64,000 nt of DNA from a virus, in IMG/VR virus record IMGVR_UViG_3300033153_016044, positions 1 to 64,000 of that record; one strand, 5' to 3'. Of the stretch, positions 32,005 to 40,329 are shown in pieces. The first letter of the stretch is position 1. Each line of letters begins with the position of its first letter. The position numbers and the translations under genes were made by a program. The notes beneath the pieces are model-generated. The model was not told where the DNA came from. It saw only the letters and a program-made list of their open reading frames with translations, and did not search any database.

Positions 32005-33008
32005 TAGAATACTTCTTTAATCTTATCGGTAATACTCTTTTTAAATTCGACATCTGTTCTAAACATCTCGATAACTTTTGCTTGTCTGATTCTCTTCTCT
32101 GTTCCATCTTCTTGTGGCACCATATACCAACCATTACTGTAGGGCAGAATCCCCAAGTCTCTGGCGAACTCTAGCATATCTAGTTCTGAATCAATCCCCT
32201 TGCCATAGATGATAGGAAACTCTATCGTTATCTCAGGACGATTAACATTGTTCTTGACTATCTTTGCTCTTACTCTTTGGCCTATTTGGTCACCGTTGGC
32301 ATTTTTAATTCTACCTGCTGCTGGAGCAAATAGCTCTATGCGTTGAGCCGACCTATTCTTTATTGCCTTGCCTCCATGAGTGGTAGTAGATTTGCCAAAC
32401 ATAGCCATAGTAGAGGTTAGGTGGTTAAGGAATATTGTAACACACTTGTTGCGCGCGTTTATTCCTGTAAGCTTGCGTATCATCTTGTGACACAGCCTGG
32501 CTACCAGACCCATACTTTGCTTTTCGAAGTTCTCAGCGTCCTCTACTTCGGGCAGGAGGCCACCCACTGAGTCGAGCACGATTACACAGCCGGGATGTCC
32601 AACCATTAAGTCATACATCATATTCATGGCTTCTTCGCCAGTATCAGGATACAATATAGTGAAGTTAGTTCTATCAAATCCATCAATCATATCAAGCTGA
32701 GCTTCTCTTAGCTTATATTCTAAGTCTATATAAAAAACAAGCTTGCCCATCTTCATGGCGTTGGACGCCACCTCTAGTGCTAAGGTGGTCTTGCCCGTAG
32801 CGTTGGGAGCAAAGACTTCTACAAACTGCCCCTCTAAGAATGGTCTGCCAAGAGCCCAGTCTAACTTAATAGACCCCGTAGGTATATGTTTGAGTTCGTC
32901 ATCATTAAACTCCTTACCTATCTTAACCTTATCTCTCCACTCTTTTTTGAAATCATTAATATCAAAGCCCATAATTTCACTCACTTGTTCTTCTGCGCTA
33001 GTTGTCAT
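32004..33008 (-). CDS. recA: RecA/UvsX recombinase
   Basis: A 334-residue recombinase for homologous pairing and recombination-dependent replication. It has Walker A APNATGKTTLALEVA, the polymerisation and ATP-cap region ELKHIPTGSIKLDWALG, and Walker B GCVIVLDSVGGLLP. The L2-side segment is IFLNHLTSTMAMFGK followed by THGGKAIKNRSAQRIEL. It is slightly shorter than bacterial RecA, and the acidic C-terminal tail is reduced. It lies with the MazG-like gene and the nuclease in the first early operon. Confidence 0.94.
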   Translation of the reverse strand: MTTSAEEQVSEIMGFDINDFKKEWRDKVKIGKEFNDDELKHIPTGSIKLDWALGRPFLEGQFVEVFAPNATGKTTLALEVASNAMKMGKLVFYIDLEYKLREAQLDMIDGFDRTNFTILYPDTGEEAMNMMYDLMVGHPGCVIVLDSVGGLLPEVEDAENFEKQSMGLVARLCHKMIRKLTGINARNKCVTIFLNHLTSTMAMFGKSTTTHGGKAIKNRSAQRIELFAPAAGRIKNANGDQIGQRVRAKIVKNNVNRPEITIEFPIIYGKGIDSELDMLEFARDLGILPYSNGWYMVPQEDGTEKRIRQAKVIEMFRTDVEFKKSITDKIKEVF

Positions 33009-33352
33009 TTAATTGCCTCTTCTAATTTCTTTTGCGCTCTCACGCCTGCCTTTCTTCCTGCTGACTCAAATAGTTCATCATGACTAATGCCACATAGAGT
33101 TGCTATATTAAGACATACTACAATTACATCGCCCAATTCTTCCTTGACGGCCTGCTTGGGTGTTTGTCCCTTGCTTAAAATCTTCTTTATCTTATTCTTG
33201 CTCGCACCTGTAAATGCTATTACAGCCTCGGCAACCTCTCCTGCTTCTTCACCTAGCTTAAGTGCAGATACCAGAATGTTACTGGGCTTCTTTATCTTAA
33301 ACCACTTAGTGTATTCTTCATGGAACTTATTAAATCTATCTCTCAAATTCAT
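33005..33352 (-). CDS. MazG-like nucleotide pyrophosphohydrolase
   Basis: About 115 residues from ATG 33352, where GAGAAG lies 5 nt upstream. The longer reading from 33418 lies inside the upstream gene. The all-alpha NTP-PPase fold is marked by LKLGEEAGEVAEAVIAF (ExxE) and VKEELGDVIVVCLNIATL (ExxD), which bind magnesium. It probably hydrolyses (d)NTPs or an alarmone-type nucleotide, as phage MazG homologues do. It overlaps recA by 4 nt. Confidence 0.8.
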   Translation of the reverse strand: MNLRDRFNKFHEEYTKWFKIKKPSNILVSALKLGEEAGEVAEAVIAFTGASKNKIKKILSKGQTPKQAVKEELGDVIVVCLNIATLCGISHDELFESAGRKAGVRAQKKLEEAIK

Positions 33353-33764
33353 CGAGCTTCTCAAACAGTCCTTTCTTCCTAATAGAAAAACGAGGCTCAC
33401 GAAGGTCCACGACCTCACGAGTCTCGTTCTTTATTTCAGAAGTGTCTTTGGGTTGAGCTAGCCTAGAGTCCCTAGCCGATTCCTTTTGTAGGAAAAATTC
33501 TAACTGTGCGTAATCTGTAAAGGTATTAATTTGAACATTGTTAGCCACTGTCACAACAGCCTTAGGTCCATAGTTCTTAAGGAACTTTGACACTGCTCTA
33601 ACTTCTTTTGTATACAGGCCCTTCCAATACTTGTGTCTCCAAAAATATGGACGTAGACTAGTTAGTCCATACTGTCTTACTAGCATTAGTTCTGCTATGT
33701 AGGACCTGAGTTGCATTTTATGACCATCTGTGGTTTGAGATAACACTTTAATTTTCTTAGGCAC
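33336..33764 (-). CDS. Uncharacterised 142-residue basic protein
   Basis: Not recognised. The N-terminal half is basic and aromatic (ELMLVRQYGLTSLRPYFWRHKYW), the middle has VRAVSKFLKNYGPKAVVTVANN, and the C-terminus is charged and likely disordered. It could bind DNA or RNA. It is the first gene after the promoter-like element at 33799-33832, so it should be made early. It is translationally coupled to the MazG-like gene. Confidence 0.6.
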   Translation of the reverse strand: MPKKIKVLSQTTDGHKMQLRSYIAELMLVRQYGLTSLRPYFWRHKYWKGLYTKEVRAVSKFLKNYGPKAVVTVANNVQINTFTDYAQLEFFLQKESARDSRLAQPKDTSEIKNETREVVDLREPRFSIRKKGLFEKLDEFER

Positions 33765-33798
33765 TAGTACTTCTCCAATCTCTTTACTATAACTACTA

Positions 33799-33832
33799 AC
33801 CTCTACTAGTATGATACGCGTAATTTATTGTT
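33799..33832 (-). promoter_or_regulatory. Promoter-like element, recA operon
   Basis: A 34-bp minus-strand element near-identical to that at 31568-31601. It contains AACAATAA, TACGCG, TATCAT as the -10 and GTAGAGG as the probable start region. It fills the gap between the 77-residue unknown and the 142-residue unknown. Shared bases outside the -10 imply a specific recognition rule rather than chance. Confidence 0.7.
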
Positions 33833-33838
33833 TGTATG

Positions 33839-34072
33839 TTACTTTATCAAAAGCCTTCCAAGAAATGCGCCATGCTCTGGTGTAAACGGAACTACATAGA
33901 GTACCGTATTTCCCTTAGACATATCATGATTTCTAACTGCGTTAATCTTTATCCTTGTAACATCTCTATATTCTTCTGTTTCTTTTGCTTCTTGTCTAAT
34001 TCTAACTAGTGTAGCTTTTTTCATTCTTTGTTCATCACATGTTAGATAGTATTGTGGTTGCCCAACTGACAA
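33839..34072 (-). CDS. Uncharacterised 77-residue protein, possible TTG start
   Basis: Not recognised. The product is mixed alpha/beta with a basic middle (KKATLVRIRQEAKETEEYRD) and a C-terminal beta-like VLYVVPFTPEHGAFLGRLLIK. The longest frame starts with TTG 34072, which lies inside an inverted repeat and has no good ribosome site. An inner ATG at 34009 would give about 56 residues. It sits at the border between the tail module and the replication module. Confidence 0.5.
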   Translation of the reverse strand: MSVGQPQYYLTCDEQRMKKATLVRIRQEAKETEEYRDVTRIKINAVRNHDMSKGNTVLYVVPFTPEHGAFLGRLLIK

Positions 34073-34090
34073 CTTATTTTTAGGTTGTCA
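34067..34090. promoter_or_regulatory. 7-bp inverted repeat at the late/early module boundary
   Basis: TGACAAC (34067-34073) and GTTGTCA (34084-34090) are exact reverse complements around a 10-base AT-rich centre. A smaller dyad GTTGCCCAAC (34057-34066) adjoins it. The repeat overlaps the possible TTG start of the 77-residue gene. No T-run follows, so it is more likely an operator or a translation-control hairpin than a terminator. Confidence 0.5.
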
Positions 34091-34114
34091 TCTTTTTCTT
34101 GGTTTAATATTCAT

Positions 34115-35917
34115 TTATTCCTCATTCGCGGCGCATGGTCCGGTATCTTCGTAATCTGGTTCAGAGTTATTACCGCCACCACAACCAACTCCAATATTAA
34201 GTTCTGTATCAGGAGCATTAGAACAAGGAGCTTTGATTTTAACAGGAACACACTGGTCGCAATCAAACTCATTAAGTTTTTGTACGGTTATTGTAGAACC
34301 TGTGGGCTTAGGAACAGCAGGGGGCGAAATCGTTGGTATTGATGATTCACCTCCTATACCATCAATAGATGTCTCACATTCACAAGCAGCAAGAGCTGCA
34401 TTAATCTGTTGAACTAATATAATAAGGTCTGTTCCATGAGTAACTGCAATAGCAACGAGTGCTGCATTAATAGAAGCAGTTAGTCCAGCAAAAGCAGCAT
34501 TAATACTGACTGCAAGCTTTGATGCTGCTCCAACAGCACCACCAATTCCACCAACTAAAGCAGCATTATTACCATCTTGTCTACCTTTTAAATCTTCAGA
34601 GTAACTACTAATCTCAGTACATAAGCCATCTAATCTCATGATGGTATTTATATCATTAGTAACTAAAGTTTCACAGGCTCCAGCAATCAAAGAGCACTCA
34701 TCTATTGCAACAGCAGGCACCCATTCACATGGGGGTTTCTCTTCTGCTTCTCCAATCTCTCCTGGGTCATCATCGCAAGTAGGCAGTTCTTCGTCCATAA
34801 AGACCATCTCTCCAATGAACAATTTAGGCTTAGTTTTTAATGACGATGAATCACAACAAATTTCATCTCCTAAATCTGACAGACTTCTTCCGAACTTTAT
34901 AGGTCCGTCTATTTCGTTTTCTTTCCAGAAGTGAACAGTGCTTCTAATATCTATACCGATACTATCTCCTGTGGTTTCACCACCTAGGATATTTTCTTCT
35001 CCCTTTTTGTGACATGAATCATCCTCTTCAGATGCTTCCTTATGGGGAATAACAAAGACAGTTTTTAATTTAGCAGAACCATCTGTTTCTTCATCGAAAA
35101 AACTATGTTCTAAATGAGTCATTATTTCTGCTGTTTTCTGACCTTCTAGTTTTCCATTAGTCCCGTTAAGAGCAGTAGGTTGGCGAACCCACCATACATC
35201 TTCTAGCTTACCCTTTAGCCAAGGGAACCCTTCTCCTGCATCAGGATTAGTACTGAAGACAGTTGTTCCCAGCCCCTTGCTTTCGTGGTCAACGATAATA
35301 TCATTCCAAGCACCCCATACATTACGTCTTTCATCCCATCTTAAATCAACAGTTCCTACTTTCCATTGTGCTCTATCTAATTTTGCATCCTCTTCATTCT
35401 TTCTTGCATCATCAGCAGAGGGAAATAACGGCAACATGTCCTTTGTTCTACCGTAGCCCTGCGCCATCATAGGCGTTCTCATGCAGAGACCTCTGATATT
35501 AAATAGCTCACCGAAGGTACCAATCCGTGTTCTGGCAGTCTCTATATCGTCTCCACTAACTACATACTGAACTTGTTGTTGTTTCTTGGGGACAGGCACG
35601 AGTTCAGGACTAGGTTCTACTGGCGCCCATATATTGTCTGTATTTGTATTTGGAAATGCGGAAGCATATATTCCTTGAACCGTTATTGTACTCATGGCAT
35701 TTACAATCTTAAATCCATCTACTATAGATAGAAATGAATCCAAGGATGCACCATACGTATCTGACCATTTAGTCTCTAGCGTTCCTGGAGTATTTAGATT
35801 TATAATCATCGGTGCGTCTACGCCTTGCTCTAAGGCCCAGTCGGAACCGGCTATCGCGTATCCTGCTCTGGGTAAATTAATACCGAGCAGCTCATCTATA
35901 TTTTTTTGTTCTGACAT
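34115..35917 (-). CDS. Tail-tip/virion protein with Cys-rich C-terminal half
   Basis: A 600-residue protein at the end of the tail module. The N-terminal half looks beta-rich with no clear family. The second half has 15 of the 16 cysteines (for example EICCDSSS, AACECETS, FDCDQCVP) and many acidic residues. A Gly/Ala/hydrophobic helix of about 60 residues near residue 465 (GGIGGAVGAASKLAVSINAA) could be a coiled coil or membrane-active segment. It shares its start base with the stop of the hub-like gene. A distal tail component is inferred from position only. Confidence 0.55.
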   Translation of the reverse strand: MSEQKNIDELLGINLPRAGYAIAGSDWALEQGVDAPMIINLNTPGTLETKWSDTYGASLDSFLSIVDGFKIVNAMSTITVQGIYASAFPNTNTDNIWAPVEPSPELVPVPKKQQQVQYVVSGDDIETARTRIGTFGELFNIRGLCMRTPMMAQGYGRTKDMLPLFPSADDARKNEEDAKLDRAQWKVGTVDLRWDERRNVWGAWNDIIVDHESKGLGTTVFSTNPDAGEGFPWLKGKLEDVWWVRQPTALNGTNGKLEGQKTAEIMTHLEHSFFDEETDGSAKLKTVFVIPHKEASEEDDSCHKKGEENILGGETTGDSIGIDIRSTVHFWKENEIDGPIKFGRSLSDLGDEICCDSSSLKTKPKLFIGEMVFMDEELPTCDDDPGEIGEAEEKPPCEWVPAVAIDECSLIAGACETLVTNDINTIMRLDGLCTEISSYSEDLKGRQDGNNAALVGGIGGAVGAASKLAVSINAAFAGLTASINAALVAIAVTHGTDLIILVQQINAALAACECETSIDGIGGESSIPTISPPAVPKPTGSTITVQKLNEFDCDQCVPVKIKAPCSNAPDTELNIGVGCGGGNNSEPDYEDTGPCAANEE

Positions 35918-38325
35918 TATCCGAAATCTAACCCTCCTCCATTTAAACTAGAATCAGAGAACCCAATATGTGAACCAAATCCTTTATCCACATTTACATT
36001 ATGTCCGCTAATAAAACCAGCTTGTTGTTGTGGCAACACTCTGCCTCCACCATTGTTAACCATATAAGCTATAAGAGCTAACTCTTCTTTACTTATTTCA
36101 CCAAACTTTCTTGTATATGTTTGAAGTGAATAGCTAGTCTTAACTCCACCGTCACCAAAGCTTATACTAATAGAGTTTATATTTGAATTCTTTTCAAGAG
36201 AATCCCCAATGCTAAATTGAGGAAATCCTTCTACTTGAATGCTAGCAGAGAATGCCTCCTTCTGTAATGATGTAGCATTATCTACTTTTATCTGCATGGA
36301 TTCTATCATTGCTCCTATACTTCCAAATTCCCATGGAGCAAATCCATCATCCTGTATAATTTGAACCTTACCCTGAGAATCAGCTCCAAGATTACTTGAG
36401 AACACAGGACCATATCTAATATTTCTAGAACGTGTAGGTATATAGGCAAAGCTTGGCCCATAAGCAAAAGCGTGCACTCCAAAAAACGAAGAACCATAAA
36501 AAGCTATGTATCTACCATGAAGTTTTTCATGAGCTTCTATCGTACCTATGCCTCTGCCGTCTGCGATTTCTAAAGCATCCGACATTAATTTATTTTTTAG
36601 GGGTGTCTTCTCAAAAACACCTCCAGGAATAGTTACAACACCATCCTTATCTACCGTGCATGATACATACAGAGACGTTTTAACAGAACCAAATGGACTA
36701 GCAGATTCCTTATAAATATAACTAGCGGTATCTTTAATCTCTAAAGTTACATCATTGGGGTCATATGCATTAACTAATTTTAATACCAGAATAGCCTCTC
36801 CGGCATTAATAATTCTATTGACAAACGTGGAACCATAAACAATAGAATTTCTAGCAAAAGATTGTTGATTACCAAATAGTTGTGTTAAATTCTCTAGCCC
36901 CAGAGAGAATGCACCTCCAGCAGCTTCTGAGGAAAATTCTACATAAGCTTTAGTTCTTCCATCGTTCTGCCTAAAATATTCATTAGGGTCATCGTTTCCC
37001 CCTACTACATCTCTAGTCCACGCAGATTGAATTACCTCATCTAATATTGTATCATGAACAAATCTTTTTCCATATGAAGATTTTGCATGTGCTTCAAGTT
37101 TTTTATATACAGCTCCGACCTCGGCCCGCTTTGCTATTTTTAGCTTAAGTAAAGCAGCAGCTCTTTTTGTATTAAAAGTAGGGACTTTATCTTTATCATT
37201 AGGCTCGTCAACATCATTCAAATCTGCAATTAAACTTACTATGCCAGCTATATCATCATCTCCAAATCCAGGACCATATCTACTCATTCCAAAAGAACTT
37301 TCATTTGATTCTACTGTAGTTTTAGATTTTTCATTTCCTAACCACAGTTCCCACTGATGTTTTCCAGCTATTACTGCTATCATTTCATCTTCTGTCATTA
37401 TATAATTATTAAATCCACCTTCAATAGATAAGTCAATTGGCTCATTAGCCATACCTAATATTGCTACCTTAGTTAGATTCTCAAGTGGTGCACCCTGCAG
37501 GGCCATACAAGAAACTTCATTTCTAAGTTCTATCCCAGAGGTTGCAGTTATTACTCTCTCATCATGCTGGTCTAAGAAGCTTTGCAGGTCTATGTCTATA
37601 TTATCAGTAGACCTATCAATTACTTTTACAGTTACCTCTATGATGCCATCTGCTCTCTTCTCCGATTCAACAAACCAATCAAACGCATGTCTCTGTGACA
37701 AATCTTCTATTAGATTAGAAATGGGCGTTAGGTTTGTATTAACTCTGTGGTTGGGATTTACTATCGCTGCAACCTCGTCTAAATTAAATACATATCGCTC
37801 TCCAAATACATTGGCGATTTGTTGAGGAATAGGAATTACTGCAGTTCCAAATAAAACATTATCCCCCTTTAGGGCGCTAACTATTCTTTCGAATGGCATA
37901 CCAGATTGATTCCATCCAGATAAGTTAATAAGACCTGCTCCATAAGGACCATATATATCAAGGACGGAACAGCCAGTATTATTTATTGTATCTATGATTG
38001 CCTGAGAGCCCGGAGCAAGAATCACAGGAATAGATTTCATTATCTCTCTTGGGTCAGATACGGATACTCTAATTGTTCTTCCGGAAATATTAGTCACATC
38101 TATTTCATATCTAGTCAGCACACCAGAGAAGCTCCAGGAATCTCCCAGGGTTATTGTTTGAAAGGTTCCTACCTCCGGAAATTCAAATAATGCATCATCA
38201 TCTTCTACGATAGTCACAGAAGCTGTACTTGGACTAGTAGAAAGACCTAGACTATTAGATATGTTTTTTATATATGAACCGAGGAACTTATTTGCTCCCC
38301 CACCACCTAAATCAGTTGCCGTCAT
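35917..38325 (-). CDS. Tail hub/baseplate-like protein
   Basis: An 802-residue protein. Its first 350 residues resemble phage tail hub proteins in pattern: a beta-domain around SWSFSGVLTRYEIDV, then LTPISNLIEDLSQRHAFDWFVE, typical of the gp27/gp44-like fold. The later part has beta-rich stretches and SLQKEAFSASIQVEGFPQF, TSYSLQTYTRKFGE, which again recall hub proteins. It would cap the tail tube and hold receptor-binding parts. The assignment is from gene order and weak sequence resemblance. Confidence 0.6.
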   Translation of the reverse strand: MTATDLGGGGANKFLGSYIKNISNSLGLSTSPSTASVTIVEDDDALFEFPEVGTFQTITLGDSWSFSGVLTRYEIDVTNISGRTIRVSVSDPREIMKSIPVILAPGSQAIIDTINNTGCSVLDIYGPYGAGLINLSGWNQSGMPFERIVSALKGDNVLFGTAVIPIPQQIANVFGERYVFNLDEVAAIVNPNHRVNTNLTPISNLIEDLSQRHAFDWFVESEKRADGIIEVTVKVIDRSTDNIDIDLQSFLDQHDERVITATSGIELRNEVSCMALQGAPLENLTKVAILGMANEPIDLSIEGGFNNYIMTEDEMIAVIAGKHQWELWLGNEKSKTTVESNESSFGMSRYGPGFGDDDIAGIVSLIADLNDVDEPNDKDKVPTFNTKRAAALLKLKIAKRAEVGAVYKKLEAHAKSSYGKRFVHDTILDEVIQSAWTRDVVGGNDDPNEYFRQNDGRTKAYVEFSSEAAGGAFSLGLENLTQLFGNQQSFARNSIVYGSTFVNRIINAGEAILVLKLVNAYDPNDVTLEIKDTASYIYKESASPFGSVKTSLYVSCTVDKDGVVTIPGGVFEKTPLKNKLMSDALEIADGRGIGTIEAHEKLHGRYIAFYGSSFFGVHAFAYGPSFAYIPTRSRNIRYGPVFSSNLGADSQGKVQIIQDDGFAPWEFGSIGAMIESMQIKVDNATSLQKEAFSASIQVEGFPQFSIGDSLEKNSNINSISISFGDGGVKTSYSLQTYTRKFGEISKEELALIAYMVNNGGGRVLPQQQAGFISGHNVNVDKGFGSHIGFSDSSLNGGGLDFG

Positions 38326-38332
38326 TAATCAC

Positions 38333-40321
38333 CTATGTATTAGTGTATTTCCAGGTCACACTTCTAGTAAAAACAAGAGTCTGCCTATTGAACGAATATT
38401 GGTCTGCCGTTTTAAATGTCTTAGTCGCTACAGGTTGTTCTCCTCTAGAATTTGTAAGAGGAGTATTACTAATCAGTATATTAGATTCTGTAAGAGCTTC
38501 AAGTTCTAGCAGCCCTTGGTTTGTAGTATCTACTGAGCCACAATCGTTACCACTAGCCTGCATTGTATATGTAATCTTGAGGGTTTTTTGTGAGCCTGTT
38601 ACAGTCTCTTGGTCCTGAAGAATGGGGCCGGTTGCCTTTTGAGGAATAGGAATTTCAGCAACCACATCTGCTGGTAGTGTGTAGTTAACATCAATCTTCT
38701 CATCTCGAATACTTGGGTTGGCTGTAGTAAATCTATTATCAAACCTTGATGAATATGTCAATGTCCCGTTTAGTTTATTAAACCCCAAAGAAGTCTGAAC
38801 AGCGGAGGCCCCAAGACAAGTTCCAGGTGGGATAATTTCCAATGCTCTACTATTAATTAGTCCCTGAATACTAGAATAAAAGGCTCCAGATGCGGCAATG
38901 AATCTTTCAATGCTATTTGTGCCTAGCTCAGCAGCCAAGCCCTGAATGGTTCCATTCACAGTTACCGTAGTGGATGCATTCTCTATACTTTGCTCACGAG
39001 CAACCTGATATTCTTCTCTGTAAAGAGCGGTTCCTTGCTCTCTAAAGCTCCTGGTTAATGAGAATGATTTTGCAATTTCATCTCTTTGATAACTAACTGC
39101 TTCAATATTACCAGAGAGGGATGCATCAAAGAATGGTTCAACTGTTGAGTTAATAGGAAAGTTACTTGCGAAACAATAATCTATCGCTGACTGAATACCT
39201 GAATCACTAGCTAATCTTATCGACGCGGAGGTCGCTACAGTCTGTGAAACTGTTCCATCTTCATTCCTCTGTAGAGAATAGGAAATCGCCCGGCTTTCAA
39301 TCGGGTCATCGTTTATTACACCAAAAGTAATAGAGTAGCTTACCGTGCCGGCAAATCTATTTTCACTCAAAGATTTTGATGCTATGTCACTAGCGGTAAG
39401 AAATCCAATCTCAACAGCTACTACATTATTAAATCCATCTAATGCATTATTAAGTTTCTCTGTAGTAGTATCTCCGTAACCAAGAACGGTTCCATTAATA
39501 GTTAGAGATTCTACTAACACCCCTAAGTCATCTAGTTCATAAGACCTATCAATAGTTCTATCATCCTTATAGTTTCCGGAGGCCATAATCCAAGTTTCAC
39601 TAACAGCATAGGATGCATTAGTTTCATTGATACTCTCCGACCTAATATGATTAAACTCAAACAGGTTGTCAGCATCTACTACAGGGGGGAGGAATGGCGC
39701 AGTCAGGAATGCATACTGAGTTCTATCTAGCGTATCTACCCTAGCGAGGACGAACGTCTTTGCGTTATCCAAGGCTCCCATTCCATCTTGGTTAGATATA
39801 CCCACTGCACTTACACTGTGGCTTACAGCTATTGTATCATCTTCTTGTGTAGAGAAATCCCAGGACTCATCAAACTCACTAACCTTACAGTTAGCATCGA
39901 AGCCTTCTTCATACTCAAACTGAATAGAGTAATCTCTCTTCTGAACCATTTGGCTTTCTGGAAAATCTATAGATACAACTTTTGGAAACACGCTCAACAT
40001 CGGATAGCCACTGCCATCTACAATTAGAAGGTTGCCTCTATCTTCATCTAGAGCTGCACACAGTTGGTCAGATTTTCTATCAAGAAGCTCAAAGCAAGAG
40101 GCGTTAGGGTCTACTCCAGATAGAGCAGGTAGACTAGGAAGTAGTGTTCCAGTAAACGTAAGAGAATGTATAACCCCTAGTCTTGTTTCTACTCCGTCTT
40201 TTATTTTAGTTAACGTTTGTTTGCTATCTTGTATAAGCGGCACTGGACTAAAGCAATATGCTAGACCATCTGACTGTCTTACATAATACATTTGTGTGCC
40301 GGCATTAGGATTCGCACTCAT
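38333..40321 (-). CDS. Repetitive beta-sandwich tail protein
   Basis: A 662-residue protein of almost wholly beta character. At least two imperfect repeats are visible: SLTINGTVLGYGDTTTEKLNN followed by ALDGF, and STTVTVNGTIQGLAAELGTN followed by a similar helix. Each is preceded by polar strands such as SYELDDLG and EYQVAREQ. This TVNGTIQGL pattern is common in phage tail proteins of unknown detail. The order after the tape measure suggests a distal tail or tip role. No catalytic motif is seen. Confidence 0.6.
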   Translation of the reverse strand: MSANPNAGTQMYYVRQSDGLAYCFSPVPLIQDSKQTLTKIKDGVETRLGVIHSLTFTGTLLPSLPALSGVDPNASCFELLDRKSDQLCAALDEDRGNLLIVDGSGYPMLSVFPKVVSIDFPESQMVQKRDYSIQFEYEEGFDANCKVSEFDESWDFSTQEDDTIAVSHSVSAVGISNQDGMGALDNAKTFVLARVDTLDRTQYAFLTAPFLPPVVDADNLFEFNHIRSESINETNASYAVSETWIMASGNYKDDRTIDRSYELDDLGVLVESLTINGTVLGYGDTTTEKLNNALDGFNNVVAVEIGFLTASDIASKSLSENRFAGTVSYSITFGVINDDPIESRAISYSLQRNEDGTVSQTVATSASIRLASDSGIQSAIDYCFASNFPINSTVEPFFDASLSGNIEAVSYQRDEIAKSFSLTRSFREQGTALYREEYQVAREQSIENASTTVTVNGTIQGLAAELGTNSIERFIAASGAFYSSIQGLINSRALEIIPPGTCLGASAVQTSLGFNKLNGTLTYSSRFDNRFTTANPSIRDEKIDVNYTLPADVVAEIPIPQKATGPILQDQETVTGSQKTLKITYTMQASGNDCGSVDTTNQGLLELEALTESNILISNTPLTNSRGEQPVATKTFKTADQYSFNRQTLVFTRSVTWKYTNT

Positions 40322-40329
40322 ATTTTCTC

